Below, piece by piece: positions 17,634-24,790 of a stretch of DNA of 29,023 nt. The notes below the pieces were generated by a model that did no database searches, had not been told where the DNA came from, and saw only the letters and a list, made by a program, of their open reading frames with translations. Positions within the stretch are counted from its first letter, which is position 1, and the number at the start of each line of letters is the position of its first letter. The stretch lies in IMG/VR virus record IMGVR_UViG_3300032316_000572, positions 1-29,023 of that record; one strand, 5' to 3'. A program made the translations under genes and the position numbers. This DNA comes from a virus.

Positions 17634-17873
17634 TTAGTCTTTTAAATTTTGTATAATATTTTGAAGTTTTACAGCTAAGTTGTATACTATTTGAATATCT
17701 TGACCTTTAAAATCAGATCTAGCTATTAAACTAAGCATATATCTTGCTTCTTCGTATTCAAATTTATTTTCGTCTTCAATTTTTTCTTCTATTTGTTCTT
17801 CAAATATCTGAGATTGGTTAGAAATGTTGTCTTTTTGAGTTAAATTTTGTTTAATTTCTTTAAAAGTAGCCAT
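17634..17873 (-). CDS. Small protein, paralogue of the 50-aa gene
   Basis: The protein is 79 aa with start MATFKEIKQNLTQKDNISNQ. An ATG 21 nt further upstream in the same frame touches the promoter-like ATATTTAT, so the downstream Met, 21 nt after that element, fits the pattern of neighbouring genes better. Residues 20-40 are very acidic (FEEQIEEKIEDENKFEYEEA). Residues 42-77 (ARYMLSLIARSDFKGQDIQI, VYNLAVKL) align without gaps to the 50-aa protein at 12554-12706. It precedes the 780-aa WKKV-type fibre gene by 5 nt and is probably cotranscribed with it. Function is unknown. The FKGxD ... NLxxKL helical pattern occurs in small proteins of related environmental phages. Confidence 0.75.
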   Translation of the reverse strand: MATFKEIKQNLTQKDNISNQSQIFEEQIEEKIEDENKFEYEEARYMLSLIARSDFKGQDIQIVYNLAVKLQNIIQNLKD

Positions 17874-17894
17874 AGAACTTAAAATTTTCCACAT

Positions 17895-17902
17895 ATAAAT
17901 AT
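17895..17902 (-). promoter_or_regulatory. Candidate late promoter element ATATTTAT
   Basis: Coding-strand ATATTTAT lies 21 nt before the chosen start of the 79-aa gene, in the 16-nt gap after the gp15-like gene. Confidence 0.5.
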
Positions 17903-17910
17903 AATTTTAC

Positions 17911-19152
17911 TTATAAGCCAACAAATAATTCATTGTTTTTTATAATTATACCTCCCTCTACAACTGAGGGGAAGTTGTTAAAGTTTTTTAATGAAAAAAC
18001 ACCATCATTGTTGACTTTTAAAAGTGTTTCATTTTGTTTTTTAACTAAAAATATATCTCCTCCCTTATCTTGTATATCTAATGATAAAGAAGCATCATCT
18101 ATGACAACATTTCTTCCATATTTATTTTGAATATAAGTGTCATAAATTAACCAGTCATCATTTTCAATAGCATTAGTATTACCTCCGCTTGTTGTAAATG
18201 AATAATTTTGAGAAGGTAAAAGGTAAGTTGCTCTTTTAGAAGAAACAGGATCTTCAAGTATAGTAGTAGTTTGATTTAATACAAACTGAGATTTACTATA
18301 CCCTAATTTATAGTTAATTAATTTCTTTTGAAGGTTTTCGGGCACTATATAACCTTGTAAATTAAGACTAAAATTAGCCCTAACTATTCGGTTATCATCA
18401 CTAGTCAATTCATTTATATTAGTGAATTGATCAATGGTAGCCATAAATTTAAATCTTTCAGGATCACCCCAATAAGCATCTGAGGCATAGTTAATAGCCT
18501 CAACGATTTTGTTTAATTGAGACATATAATCTGTCCATATTATACCACTATATGTGATATTAATATAATCAGGAACTACTACAGCACTAAGTTCTCTTTG
18601 AGGTATTCTGTTATTTAATATATCAAAACTATCGTATTGATTTTTTTTAGTATATTTTTCTTGATATGAAACAAATAATTGGGGGTTATTAGCATCTAAC
18701 TTATTACCTAAATCTCTTCTTTTTTCTATAGACTCTCTTTTTACCATTACAAGAGGCGTCTGAATCTTGCCAGATTTATCGCGATAAAATCCATCTTTCT
18801 GCGCTAATTTCCAACGTTCTCCCGAACCATACAAAACCGGCACACTAACCATACTTCCGTTGGAAATAACGGCGGGTTTTATAATATTATCAAAATAATA
18901 AAATATAGCTTCATCTATAACTTCTAAACCAATACTAAATTCTTTTAATTTAGAATCATTTTTACTAGTTTCTTCTGCTCTATTAATATGGGGCCTATTA
19001 TCAGGAGATAATCCTAAAGCAGGCATAGTAGGATCTCCACCTGGACTAAAAACCCTAGTTATATCAGAATCTGAAGAATTATTTTCAATATGGGCTTGTG
19101 AAATCTCATATTGTCTTGCTACACGAGGTTTTTTAGTTATTCTTTCAGACAT
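17911..19152 (-). CDS. gp15-like tail sheath terminator/stabiliser
   Basis: The protein is 413 aa, longer than T4 gp15 (272 aa). Residues 81-125 (EAIFYYFDNI, VSVPVLYGSGERWKL, KDGFYRD) match the gp15 pattern of a short FDN stretch followed by a V-P-I/V-x-Y strand. Residues 198-275 (NITYSGIIWTDYMSQLNKIV, RANFSLNLQGYIVPEN) match the later gp15 pattern (YELSIFTRY ... VEQI ... FEVNGWMYP). T4 gp15 forms a hexameric ring that caps the sheath and joins it to the neck. The N-terminal 65 residues are polar and extra. The gene overlaps the gp14-like gene (TAATG) and closes the neck operon. Assignment rests on pattern and synteny. Confidence 0.7.
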   Translation of the reverse strand: MSERITKKPRVARQYEISQAHIENNSSDSDITRVFSPGGDPTMPALGLSPDNRPHINRAEETSKNDSKLKEFSIGLEVIDEAIFYYFDNIIKPAVISNGSMVSVPVLYGSGERWKLAQKDGFYRDKSGKIQTPLVMVKRESIEKRRDLGNKLDANNPQLFVSYQEKYTKKNQYDSFDILNNRIPQRELSAVVVPDYINITYSGIIWTDYMSQLNKIVEAINYASDAYWGDPERFKFMATIDQFTNINELTSDDNRIVRANFSLNLQGYIVPENLQKKLINYKLGYSKSQFVLNQTTTILEDPVSSKRATYLLPSQNYSFTTSGGNTNAIENDDWLIYDTYIQNKYGRNVVIDDASLSLDIQDKGGDIFLVKKQNETLLKVNNDGVFSLKNFNNFPSVVEGGIIIKNNELFVGL

Positions 19153-19709
19153 TAGCTATATAATTGATCTCTAGGATTAGCATTAGTTTGTTCAACTTTA
19201 GTAGTCGATGGATAAATATTAGACCTAAAAGGAATTGTATTAAGAACTTCAATTCTTGATTTAACTCCTGTACAGATTATTGAAAGAGAATTTCCAAAAC
19301 TATCAGTATCTTTATTCATAGAATAATCTGGAACTTTACCTACTATAAATTGATTTTCTATAATACCTGTAAATTCAAAATAATCATTATTGAATAATAC
19401 TACATCACCAACTTCAGGAACTAAATTTAATTCAACTAAAGTATCACGTAAAAAAGCAAAAGTTATTTCTTGGCTGGTATTAGGACCAAATTCGGTTTCA
19501 GTCCAAGTTTGGTCTTTTTTGGTAATAAGAGAAGGAACCAATAAAGGTTCATAGTAAATTTTTTTTTCTGCTTCTCCATATACATTAGTAGGAGTATCAG
19601 GTAAAACATATTTGTAATACCCTATCTCTGTTTGAATTATATCATTTAATAATTCTTTATTCATTGTTCTAAACAATGATACATCTCGAGATCCTCCAAA
19701 TAATGGCAT
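19152..19709 (-). CDS. gp14-like neck protein
   Basis: This 185-aa protein starts MPLFGGSRDVSLFRTMNKEL. Visible gp14-type features are IGYYKYVLPDTPTNVYGEA followed by a Tyr-rich strand, then an EVGDVVLFNNDYFEFTGI segment, close to the E-G-D-x-I-x-F ... FEI pattern of T4 gp14, and ENQFIVGKVPDYSMNKDTD. It is shorter than T4 gp14 (256 aa). T4 gp14 forms part of the head-tail neck with gp13. Both ends overlap neighbours by TAATG, so translation is coupled across 117-aa, gp14-like and gp15-like genes. Confidence 0.65.
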   Translation of the reverse strand: MPLFGGSRDVSLFRTMNKELLNDIIQTEIGYYKYVLPDTPTNVYGEAEKKIYYEPLLVPSLITKKDQTWTETEFGPNTSQEITFAFLRDTLVELNLVPEVGDVVLFNNDYFEFTGIIENQFIVGKVPDYSMNKDTDSFGNSLSIICTGVKSRIEVLNTIPFRSNIYPSTTKVEQTNANPRDQLYS

Positions 19710-20062
19710 TATATTCGTTTTAAAGTTTCAGGTCTAAATACAATACTTATTAACCCTTGGATACGTTTTTCAGGATCACCTGCGTTAGTTTTAGTTATAG
19801 TAGTTTTAAAAAAATCTAAATCCTCTTTAGGATCATTAGATCCTATAAACTTAATAGAAGCTTTATGAACTTCTTTCCCATCTTTTCGAGTCTTATTATA
19901 TCTTTCCCAGTTATCAGGAGTAGTACTTTTTAAAGTAACTATTTTTCTTATACCTCTAATACCATTGCTAATATCAGTAAAGTTGCTATCTTTAGAAGAT
20001 ACAATTACCATATCAACAGAATATATGTTAAGTTGTTCTAATATTAAGTCTGTAAGTTTCAT
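19709..20062 (-). CDS. Unknown neck-operon protein, possibly ferredoxin-like fold
   Basis: This 117-aa protein starts MKLTDLILEQLNIYSVDMVI. The order strand (VDMVIVSS), helix (ISNGIRGI), strand (KIVTLKST), strand (KASIKFIG), helix (DLDFFKTTITKT) and strand (QGLISIVFRP) suggests a small alpha/beta sandwich of ferredoxin type. This is a reading of the sequence pattern, not a search result. It has no T4 counterpart between gp13 and gp14 that I know. TAATG overlaps at both ends place it firmly in the neck operon, so a role in head completion or neck assembly is likely but unproven. Confidence 0.65.
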   Translation of the reverse strand: MKLTDLILEQLNIYSVDMVIVSSKDSNFTDISNGIRGIRKIVTLKSTTPDNWERYNKTRKDGKEVHKASIKFIGSNDPKEDLDFFKTTITKTNAGDPEKRIQGLISIVFRPETLKRI

Positions 20063-21219
20063 TAGAAAATATAAATAGAAGGATAGGGAACTTTCCCTAA
20101 AGAATCCTGTAAGAATTGAGATTCTTGAGAACGTCTTTCTAATGCTTTAAGTCTTGAAGACTCATCAAACATTAATTTTAGTTCTTCAATTAAGTTTTGT
20201 TTTTCAGTGGCTGCTTCTCCTCTTAAAGCTTCAGCATTAGTAGATACTTCACTACCGGGAATCGGTATTGTAGAATATTTACCCCTAACATTAGCTAACA
20301 TTTCTTTAGCTAAAGTTAAAGTATATCGATAAATCCATTGTCGAGCGGGAGCATTTACATCTTTATATGTTATCTCAACATAAGGAACGTTAGAAACATC
20401 AGATACAATCGCAGATCCACTTTGACGTAATGGATTATTTCTATCTGCTTTAACTATATAATCAAAATATAAAGTATAATCACGATTAGGAATAGGGAAT
20501 ATCTTTAATTGATCATTATTTATTACTTCAAAACTATAAGCAGATTTTCTAATCTGGTCATTTAATTCAATTGCTTGTATTTTAAGTAAATCAAAATACA
20601 TAGGCATTAACATAAAATTAACACCAGGAGAATAATTACCAAACCCAAAGGCCTCCATTAATGACTGAATACCTGTTCCAGTTCCAGCATATGGGTCAAA
20701 ATATCTTACAATAGCAGGGGGCGAATAATGATAAACTCGTTTAATTTCTATAGCTTTACCTGATTCACTTACATTAGCCCATAATTCAGTTAAAGAATAA
20801 CGTTGTTGACCTGTGGTTATACTAATGCTTCCAGTTTTATAATTAATATTACCTCCACTTCTTGCTTCAGATCCATAATTTTCAGCAATATCAATTAATC
20901 TACCTAAATTAGGAGTAATTAATTGACCATTTAAATTTTCAGTAGTAGAAGTTCCTTCTAAAGTTCCTATATTTTGGATAATTTGGTATTGATAAAGATA
21001 TTGCCCGTAAGTAGTTACTGCTTCTTCAAAGCAAGTATAAAAATTTACGTCTTGTAATTCAATATCTACAATAGGGTATCCTAATCTTTGATCACACCAC
21101 GTAGCAACTTTATCAGCATCCGTTCTAAATGAAGTATCATTATTATAAAACCCAAAAGGAGTAGGATTAGAAGCACTTACAAATGAAGAGGAGCCAGGCC
21201 AAATTGCTATAGTTGCCAT
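20062..21219 (-). CDS. gp13-like neck/head completion protein
   Basis: The protein is 385 aa (T4 gp13 is 309 aa). The segment FRTDADKVATWCDQRLGYPI followed by VDIELQDVNFYTCFEEAVT fits the gp13 N-terminal pattern (helix, R-L-G-x-P, V-x-I-E-L-x-D, then E-A). The C-terminal part (ALRGEAATEKQNLIEELKLM) fits the helical gp13 end, and the protein finishes PYPSIYIF. Gp13 caps the portal after packaging and docks the tail with gp14. The gene heads a four-gene TAATG-coupled operon and has ATATTTAT 16 nt before its ATG. It lies downstream of PhoH and the capsid gene, unlike T4 where 13-14-15 precede 17. Confidence 0.75.
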   Translation of the reverse strand: MATIAIWPGSSSFVSASNPTPFGFYNNDTSFRTDADKVATWCDQRLGYPIVDIELQDVNFYTCFEEAVTTYGQYLYQYQIIQNIGTLEGTSTTENLNGQLITPNLGRLIDIAENYGSEARSGGNINYKTGSISITTGQQRYSLTELWANVSESGKAIEIKRVYHYSPPAIVRYFDPYAGTGTGIQSLMEAFGFGNYSPGVNFMLMPMYFDLLKIQAIELNDQIRKSAYSFEVINNDQLKIFPIPNRDYTLYFDYIVKADRNNPLRQSGSAIVSDVSNVPYVEITYKDVNAPARQWIYRYTLTLAKEMLANVRGKYSTIPIPGSEVSTNAEALRGEAATEKQNLIEELKLMFDESSRLKALERRSQESQFLQDSLGKVPYPSIYIF

Positions 21220-21235
21220 ATAATATTATTTAATT

Positions 21236-21243
21236 ATAAATAT
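21236..21243 (-). promoter_or_regulatory. Candidate late promoter element ATATTTAT
   Basis: Coding-strand ATATTTAT lies 16 nt before the gp13-like gene, preceded by TT, in a 29-nt AT-only gap. Confidence 0.5.
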
Positions 21244-21248
21244 AATAG

Positions 21249-21923
21249 TTAGCTGTAGTCTTTAAGTAATTCAAATATCTCATCTAAAGCTTCGTGTCTG
21301 TGGTTCTCTTTAAGAACTATTTTATTAACAAATCGAGAACCTTGTAATTTAGCTATCTCGTGTATAGCAGAATCATTTTTATATTTTAAATCAATTTGTT
21401 GAGTATCACCCGTAAATATCATTATTGAATTTTTACCTAAACGTGATAAACACATAGATAATTGCTGTTTGGTTAAGTTTTGAAATTCATCAATTATACA
21501 AATAGCATCTTCAAATGTTCTACCTCTGAAATGAGTTAATGAAACTAATTCTATATTTTCTTCAGCTTCCATTTTTTGAAGAATATCAGGCTTATTATAA
21601 ACTTTTCTCATATTAGAACGAATAGGAACTAACCAAGGTTCAAGTTTTTCTTCTAATGATCCTGGTAAAAAACCATTGTCTTCACTAGAGACAGTGGGCC
21701 TAGTTATTACAATTTTATTTACAGAACGTTTAAAAAATAAATCTAAAGCTACTTGAACTGCTAATAAGGTCTTTCCAGATCCAGCTTTACCTATGATAAA
21801 ATTGAATGGTTTTTCTATAATTTTTTCTTTAGCTAATTTTTGTTCTTCAGATAATGAAATTGAAAACTTAATAGGTCCTTTAGGGGGAGTCTTTTCTATA
21901 TTTTGTCTTGACATAGAGAACAT
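21249..21923 (-). CDS. phoH: PhoH-like P-loop ATPase
   Basis: This 224-aa protein starts MFSMSRQNIEKTPPKG. A second Met at residue 4 would give a 23-nt distance to the upstream promoter-like element, so the start is uncertain by three codons. The Walker A motif GKAGSGKT is at 45-52, the ITRPTV segment at 73-78, Walker B ICIIDEFQN at 141-149, and the sensor-like GDTQQID at 172-178, followed by ENHRHEALDEIFELL. These are the standard PhoH-family elements. Phage PhoH proteins are common in marine T4-like phages. Proposed links are to RNA metabolism or stress, and the true role is not settled. It stands alone between the capsid terminator and the neck operon with its own promoter-like site. Confidence 0.92.
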   Translation of the reverse strand: MFSMSRQNIEKTPPKGPIKFSISLSEEQKLAKEKIIEKPFNFIIGKAGSGKTLLAVQVALDLFFKRSVNKIVITRPTVSSEDNGFLPGSLEEKLEPWLVPIRSNMRKVYNKPDILQKMEAEENIELVSLTHFRGRTFEDAICIIDEFQNLTKQQLSMCLSRLGKNSIMIFTGDTQQIDLKYKNDSAIHEIAKLQGSRFVNKIVLKENHRHEALDEIFELLKDYS

Positions 21924-21937
21924 TATTTTATTTATTT

Positions 21938-21945
21938 ATAAATAT
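21938..21945 (-). promoter_or_regulatory. Candidate late promoter element ATATTTAT
   Basis: Coding-strand ATATTTAT is 14 nt before the first PhoH ATG, or 23 nt before the second. It lies directly after the capsid terminator and is followed by AAATA, so the coding strand also reads TATAAATA, the T4 late promoter core, at 21933-21940. Confidence 0.5.
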
Positions 21946-21949
21946 AAAA

Positions 21950-21973
21950 AAAGGGCCGCTTTCGCGGCCCTTT
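21950..21973 (-). terminator. Strong terminator after the major capsid gene
   Basis: A perfect 10-bp stem (AAAGGGCCGC paired with GCGGCCCTTT) is closed by GAAA on the coding strand, a GNRA tetraloop, and is followed by a run of seven T. It lies 22 nt after the capsid stop. This is the strongest and most GC-rich hairpin in the window. Confidence 0.95.
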
Positions 21974-21995
21974 CTGTTTTACGTTCTTAAGTTAA

Positions 21996-23657
21996 TTAGA
22001 TCTGGTTGAGATCGTGAACAATCAACTTACCATAGAAATCAGGACGAACCATTTTCTTAGCGTAACGGGTCATAATCCCTTTACGTGGTGTAAAGGAAAC
22101 AGGATCGTACACAAGAGGAGTCATAATTAATGGAATATAAGGAGCAAACACAGCACCTGTTTCAAGGAACTGGCTACCCTTGTAACCCATTAATATAACG
22201 TTTTCAACCATATATGGGTTCTTGTAGACAGTGTATCTGTTGTTGATAGCACCGAGTTTCTGAACACCCATAGCATATTTAGCTTTATCACCAGGAGAAT
22301 CAGCAGCAAATCCAGGAATAGATTCTAAAATTGTACTGACAGTGGGAGATACTACTAAGAAGTTAGCACCACCTCTTAAGGTTTTCTGGTGGATAGTGTT
22401 ACTAATAGATTGGAGTTTAACACCAATGGTTTGGAACCAAGACATTTTGGTGTAGTACATACCGGCTCCAGAAGTTGAAATGGTAGCACCAGTGCTAGAC
22501 AATTCTTTTGCAATTTGAACGCTGTAATGGTCAGTAGTATCAGCATTCTTAAGTAACATATCAAGAATTTCAAGGTCGATTTCCATTGAAATGTACTCAG
22601 AAAGGATAGAAGTTAATTCAGCTTCAGCATCAATGCTGTGGTAAGCATTGAGATCTTGAGCGAATTCAGGTGTCCATTGAGCTTTTAACTTACGAGTTTT
22701 AGCGGATACGGTATCACTTCTTAACTGGACATTAATTTCAGGAATGTCCATAGTAGAAACGGAACCATTACCAGCAAATCCGCTAGATACTCCACTCTTA
22801 CCTTCTTCAAAATCACCTCTATCATCAAGATTGTCAGGACCAATGTGCCAAGAAGCAGTAACACTCATTACACCGGCAGCACCTGATACTAAGAATTCAA
22901 TGTTAGAACCATTAACTCTGGTGTATTGGGAATAAACTCCAGCAATTTGTCCAGCAGTTGCTGAGGATACACTAAATGCTCTAATACCTTCAACATCGTA
23001 TCCACTTAAAGAAGATGCAGGAACTTGAACAACATAGTAGGTACTAGTAAGAGCACCAAAAGTTTGACCAGCCTCACTCACAGAAGCAGAGAATTCATAG
23101 TCATAGTTCAAAATACCTGCTAAAGTAGCGGATGCAGAAGTAGCAGTTACGTTAGTGGTTCTTTCGTTAATAGAGTAACCAAATCTACCAGCACCATAGA
23201 GGCCCTGTTTAGTTCTTGAAAGAGAAGGGAGTTCGTTCTTCTTTTGATCAGAAGAAGCGGCATATAAGCTACCTCCGCTTGTAAAGTTAGGCTGAGAAGT
23301 GCCATACTGGAAATCTAAGTAGAAAATAAGGCCAGAAGGTAAGTTCATAGGTTGAACAGCTACGAGGTCTTTTGCTACGATTTCACCAAATACTCTTCTT
23401 ACAAGAGGAAGAGCGACACCTGCCCAAGCTTCACTATTACCTGCACTGAATGAAGCTCCAGTGCCGGTAGAAGTTGCTTCAGAGACTAATTGTTTAGCTT
23501 GGTTCTCGAGGAGAACAGCCATATTTGATTTTTCGTTTTCGCTAGATCCTAATCCTTCTAATAAGCCGGTTTTTTCCCACTTAGAAACGAATTTTTGCGC
23601 TTCAGAGGAATAGGCTTTGTAAGGACTAGCACCTTCAAGTAATGAGGAAATGTTCAT
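21996..23657 (-). CDS. Major capsid protein, gp23-like
   Basis: The protein is 553 aa (T4 gp23 is 521 aa). The N-terminus has the gp23 pattern QKFVSKWEKTGLLEGL, then MAVLLENQAKQLVSEA. Prohead protease cleavage is predicted after Glu60, close to T4 gp23's cleavage after Glu65, leaving a mature N-terminus ATSTGTGASFSAGNSEAWAG followed by VALPLVRRVFGE. The C-terminus (RYAKKMVRPDFYGKLIVHDL) also fits gp23. It follows the scaffold gene by 21 nt and ends before a strong terminator, so scaffold and capsid form one message. There is no Shine-Dalgarno sequence. The codon use has more C-ending codons than neighbours, as expected for a very highly expressed gene. Confidence 0.95.
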   Translation of the reverse strand: MNISSLLEGASPYKAYSSEAQKFVSKWEKTGLLEGLGSSENEKSNMAVLLENQAKQLVSEATSTGTGASFSAGNSEAWAGVALPLVRRVFGEIVAKDLVAVQPMNLPSGLIFYLDFQYGTSQPNFTSGGSLYAASSDQKKNELPSLSRTKQGLYGAGRFGYSINERTTNVTATSASATLAGILNYDYEFSASVSEAGQTFGALTSTYYVVQVPASSLSGYDVEGIRAFSVSSATAGQIAGVYSQYTRVNGSNIEFLVSGAAGVMSVTASWHIGPDNLDDRGDFEEGKSGVSSGFAGNGSVSTMDIPEINVQLRSDTVSAKTRKLKAQWTPEFAQDLNAYHSIDAEAELTSILSEYISMEIDLEILDMLLKNADTTDHYSVQIAKELSSTGATISTSGAGMYYTKMSWFQTIGVKLQSISNTIHQKTLRGGANFLVVSPTVSTILESIPGFAADSPGDKAKYAMGVQKLGAINNRYTVYKNPYMVENVILMGYKGSQFLETGAVFAPYIPLIMTPLVYDPVSFTPRKGIMTRYAKKMVRPDFYGKLIVHDLNQI

Positions 23658-23659
23658 TG

Positions 23660-23690
23660 TTTTTAAGGTTTAATTTTTTTAAGGTTTAAT
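23660..23690. repeat. Tandem 15-bp repeat across the scaffold stop
   Basis: Coding-strand ATTAAACCTTAAAAA occurs twice, at 23676-23690 and 23660-23674, with one base between. The first copy encodes the last scaffold residues and its stop. The second fills the gap just before the capsid ATG. Confidence 0.85.
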
Positions 23691-24629
23691 ATTTGCTAAT
23701 TTTTGGAATCTTAAAATTGTCTGGTCTACTGATTCCGTTAAGACTTGTTTAGCAACAGGCTTAGAACTAAGTCCTAATCCTTCTTTAATAGAACGCTTTT
23801 CAATACCAGACATTGTAAAGCTTTCTTTGAGTGTGTTATAAACGAGTTTAGCTTCTTTAGGAGTAGAAGCTCCATCTAATGATTCAACTATTTTTAATTT
23901 TTGAGAATCAGTTAAATGATTTTCTTTAAAGAGTTTGTTACAATAAAGAAGTTTAGAGTTTAAAAGATTCATTTCGGAAATAGATTCTTTTAAAGAGAAG
24001 ATAGTGTCAAGAGCTTCTTTAAGCTTCTTTTCGGTTTCTTCTTTTTCTTTTTCAGCTTTAGCCTTCTTAAGGCGAGCTTCTTCTAAAGCTTCTTCTAATT
24101 CTTTATCGTAATCAGATTTAGCTTCTTCCATTTTGTCATCTTCTTTGTCTTTACCTTCTTCAAGTTCAGCTTCGATTTCAGCTATAAGAGCATCTAAATC
24201 AAAAGCTTCTTCCATTTTATCGTCTTTATCTTCTTTTTTAGCTTCTTCCATATACTCATCATCATCTTCTTCTTCTAATGAAGCAAGTTCTGCCATAAGT
24301 TCTTCAAGATCGATTTCTTCTTCGTACATTTCTCCTTCAGAAAAATCTTCAAGATCATAATATTCTTCAGAATCAGGAAGTACAGATTCATCATCTAATC
24401 CTAAATCATCAGTAGCACTCATATATGCTTCATCATCATCTTCAAACTCAGGACCATCAAATTCTTCCTCGAGTTCTTCTTCTTCTAATTCTTCAGCTAA
24501 TTTAGCTGAAAACATAGATTTAAGTTTTGAGTCGAATGCTTCTTCAAGTGCTAATTTAGCATTTTGAAGAGCAACTTCTCTTACAGCTTTTGCATCAGCA
24601 ATAGCTTCTTTTAATAAGTCTTTTGCCAT
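23679..24629 (-). CDS. Prohead scaffold/core protein, gp22-like
   Basis: The protein is 316 aa (T4 gp22 is 269 aa). The N-terminus MAKDLLKEAIADAKAVREVA is helical. Residues 45-170 are extremely acidic with DDKMEEA-type repeats. Residues 170-220 are a Glu/Lys coiled coil. The C-terminal third (LDTIFSLKESISEM, KENHLTDSQKLKIVESLDG, KLVYNTLKESF) matches the pattern of the gp22 conserved region. In T4 this protein forms the inner core of the prohead and is destroyed by gp21. Its place between the protease and capsid genes is the T4 order 21-22-23. It has a long leader (129 nt from the promoter-like element to ATG) with two hairpins. Confidence 0.88.
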   Translation of the reverse strand: MAKDLLKEAIADAKAVREVALQNAKLALEEAFDSKLKSMFSAKLAEELEEEELEEEFDGPEFEDDDEAYMSATDDLGLDDESVLPDSEEYYDLEDFSEGEMYEEEIDLEELMAELASLEEEDDDEYMEEAKKEDKDDKMEEAFDLDALIAEIEAELEEGKDKEDDKMEEAKSDYDKELEEALEEARLKKAKAEKEKEETEKKLKEALDTIFSLKESISEMNLLNSKLLYCNKLFKENHLTDSQKLKIVESLDGASTPKEAKLVYNTLKESFTMSGIEKRSIKEGLGLSSKPVAKQVLTESVDQTILRFQKLANIKP

Positions 24630-24758
24630 TTTACTTAAATTGTTTGGGTTTTAAATCCAGTAAATTTTATTACAGGAAATAGAGATATTATAAAATCTCT
24701 AATGGGATTTGTTATGTAAATCCAGTGACACTATATTTTAAATAGTGTATGTTCCAGA
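24630..24758 (-). promoter_or_regulatory. Structured leader before the scaffold-capsid genes
   Basis: This is the predicted 5' leader of the scaffold-capsid message. It holds a 7-bp stem with 7-nt loop at 24728-24748 (ACACTAT paired with ATAGTGT), a 6-bp stem at 24681-24700 (AGAGAT paired with ATCTCT), and a 10-bp direct repeat ACTGGATTTA at 24717-24726 and 24652-24661. Neither hairpin is followed by a T-run, so they are not obvious terminators. All other leaders here are under 45 nt. A role in mRNA stability or translation control is inferred. Confidence 0.45.
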
Positions 24759-24766
24759 ATAAATAT
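24759..24766 (-). promoter_or_regulatory. Candidate late promoter element ATATTTAT
   Basis: Coding-strand ATATTTAT, preceded by TTT, lies 129 nt before the scaffold ATG and 10 nt before the first leader hairpin. It is the only clear element in the gap after the protease gene. Confidence 0.45.
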
Positions 24767-24790
24767 AAATAAAAAATAAAAACCCAACAA

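Noticed and set aside
24133-24360. Ser-rich plus-strand open frame opposite the scaffold gene
   Set aside because: It is the antisense reading of Glu/Asp-rich codons in the acidic scaffold. It has no promoter or coding context, and all real genes here lie on the minus strand.
24728-24748. Hairpin considered as a terminator for the protease operon
   Set aside because: It has no T-run on the coding-strand 3' side and lies downstream of the promoter-like element, so a leader structure fits better.
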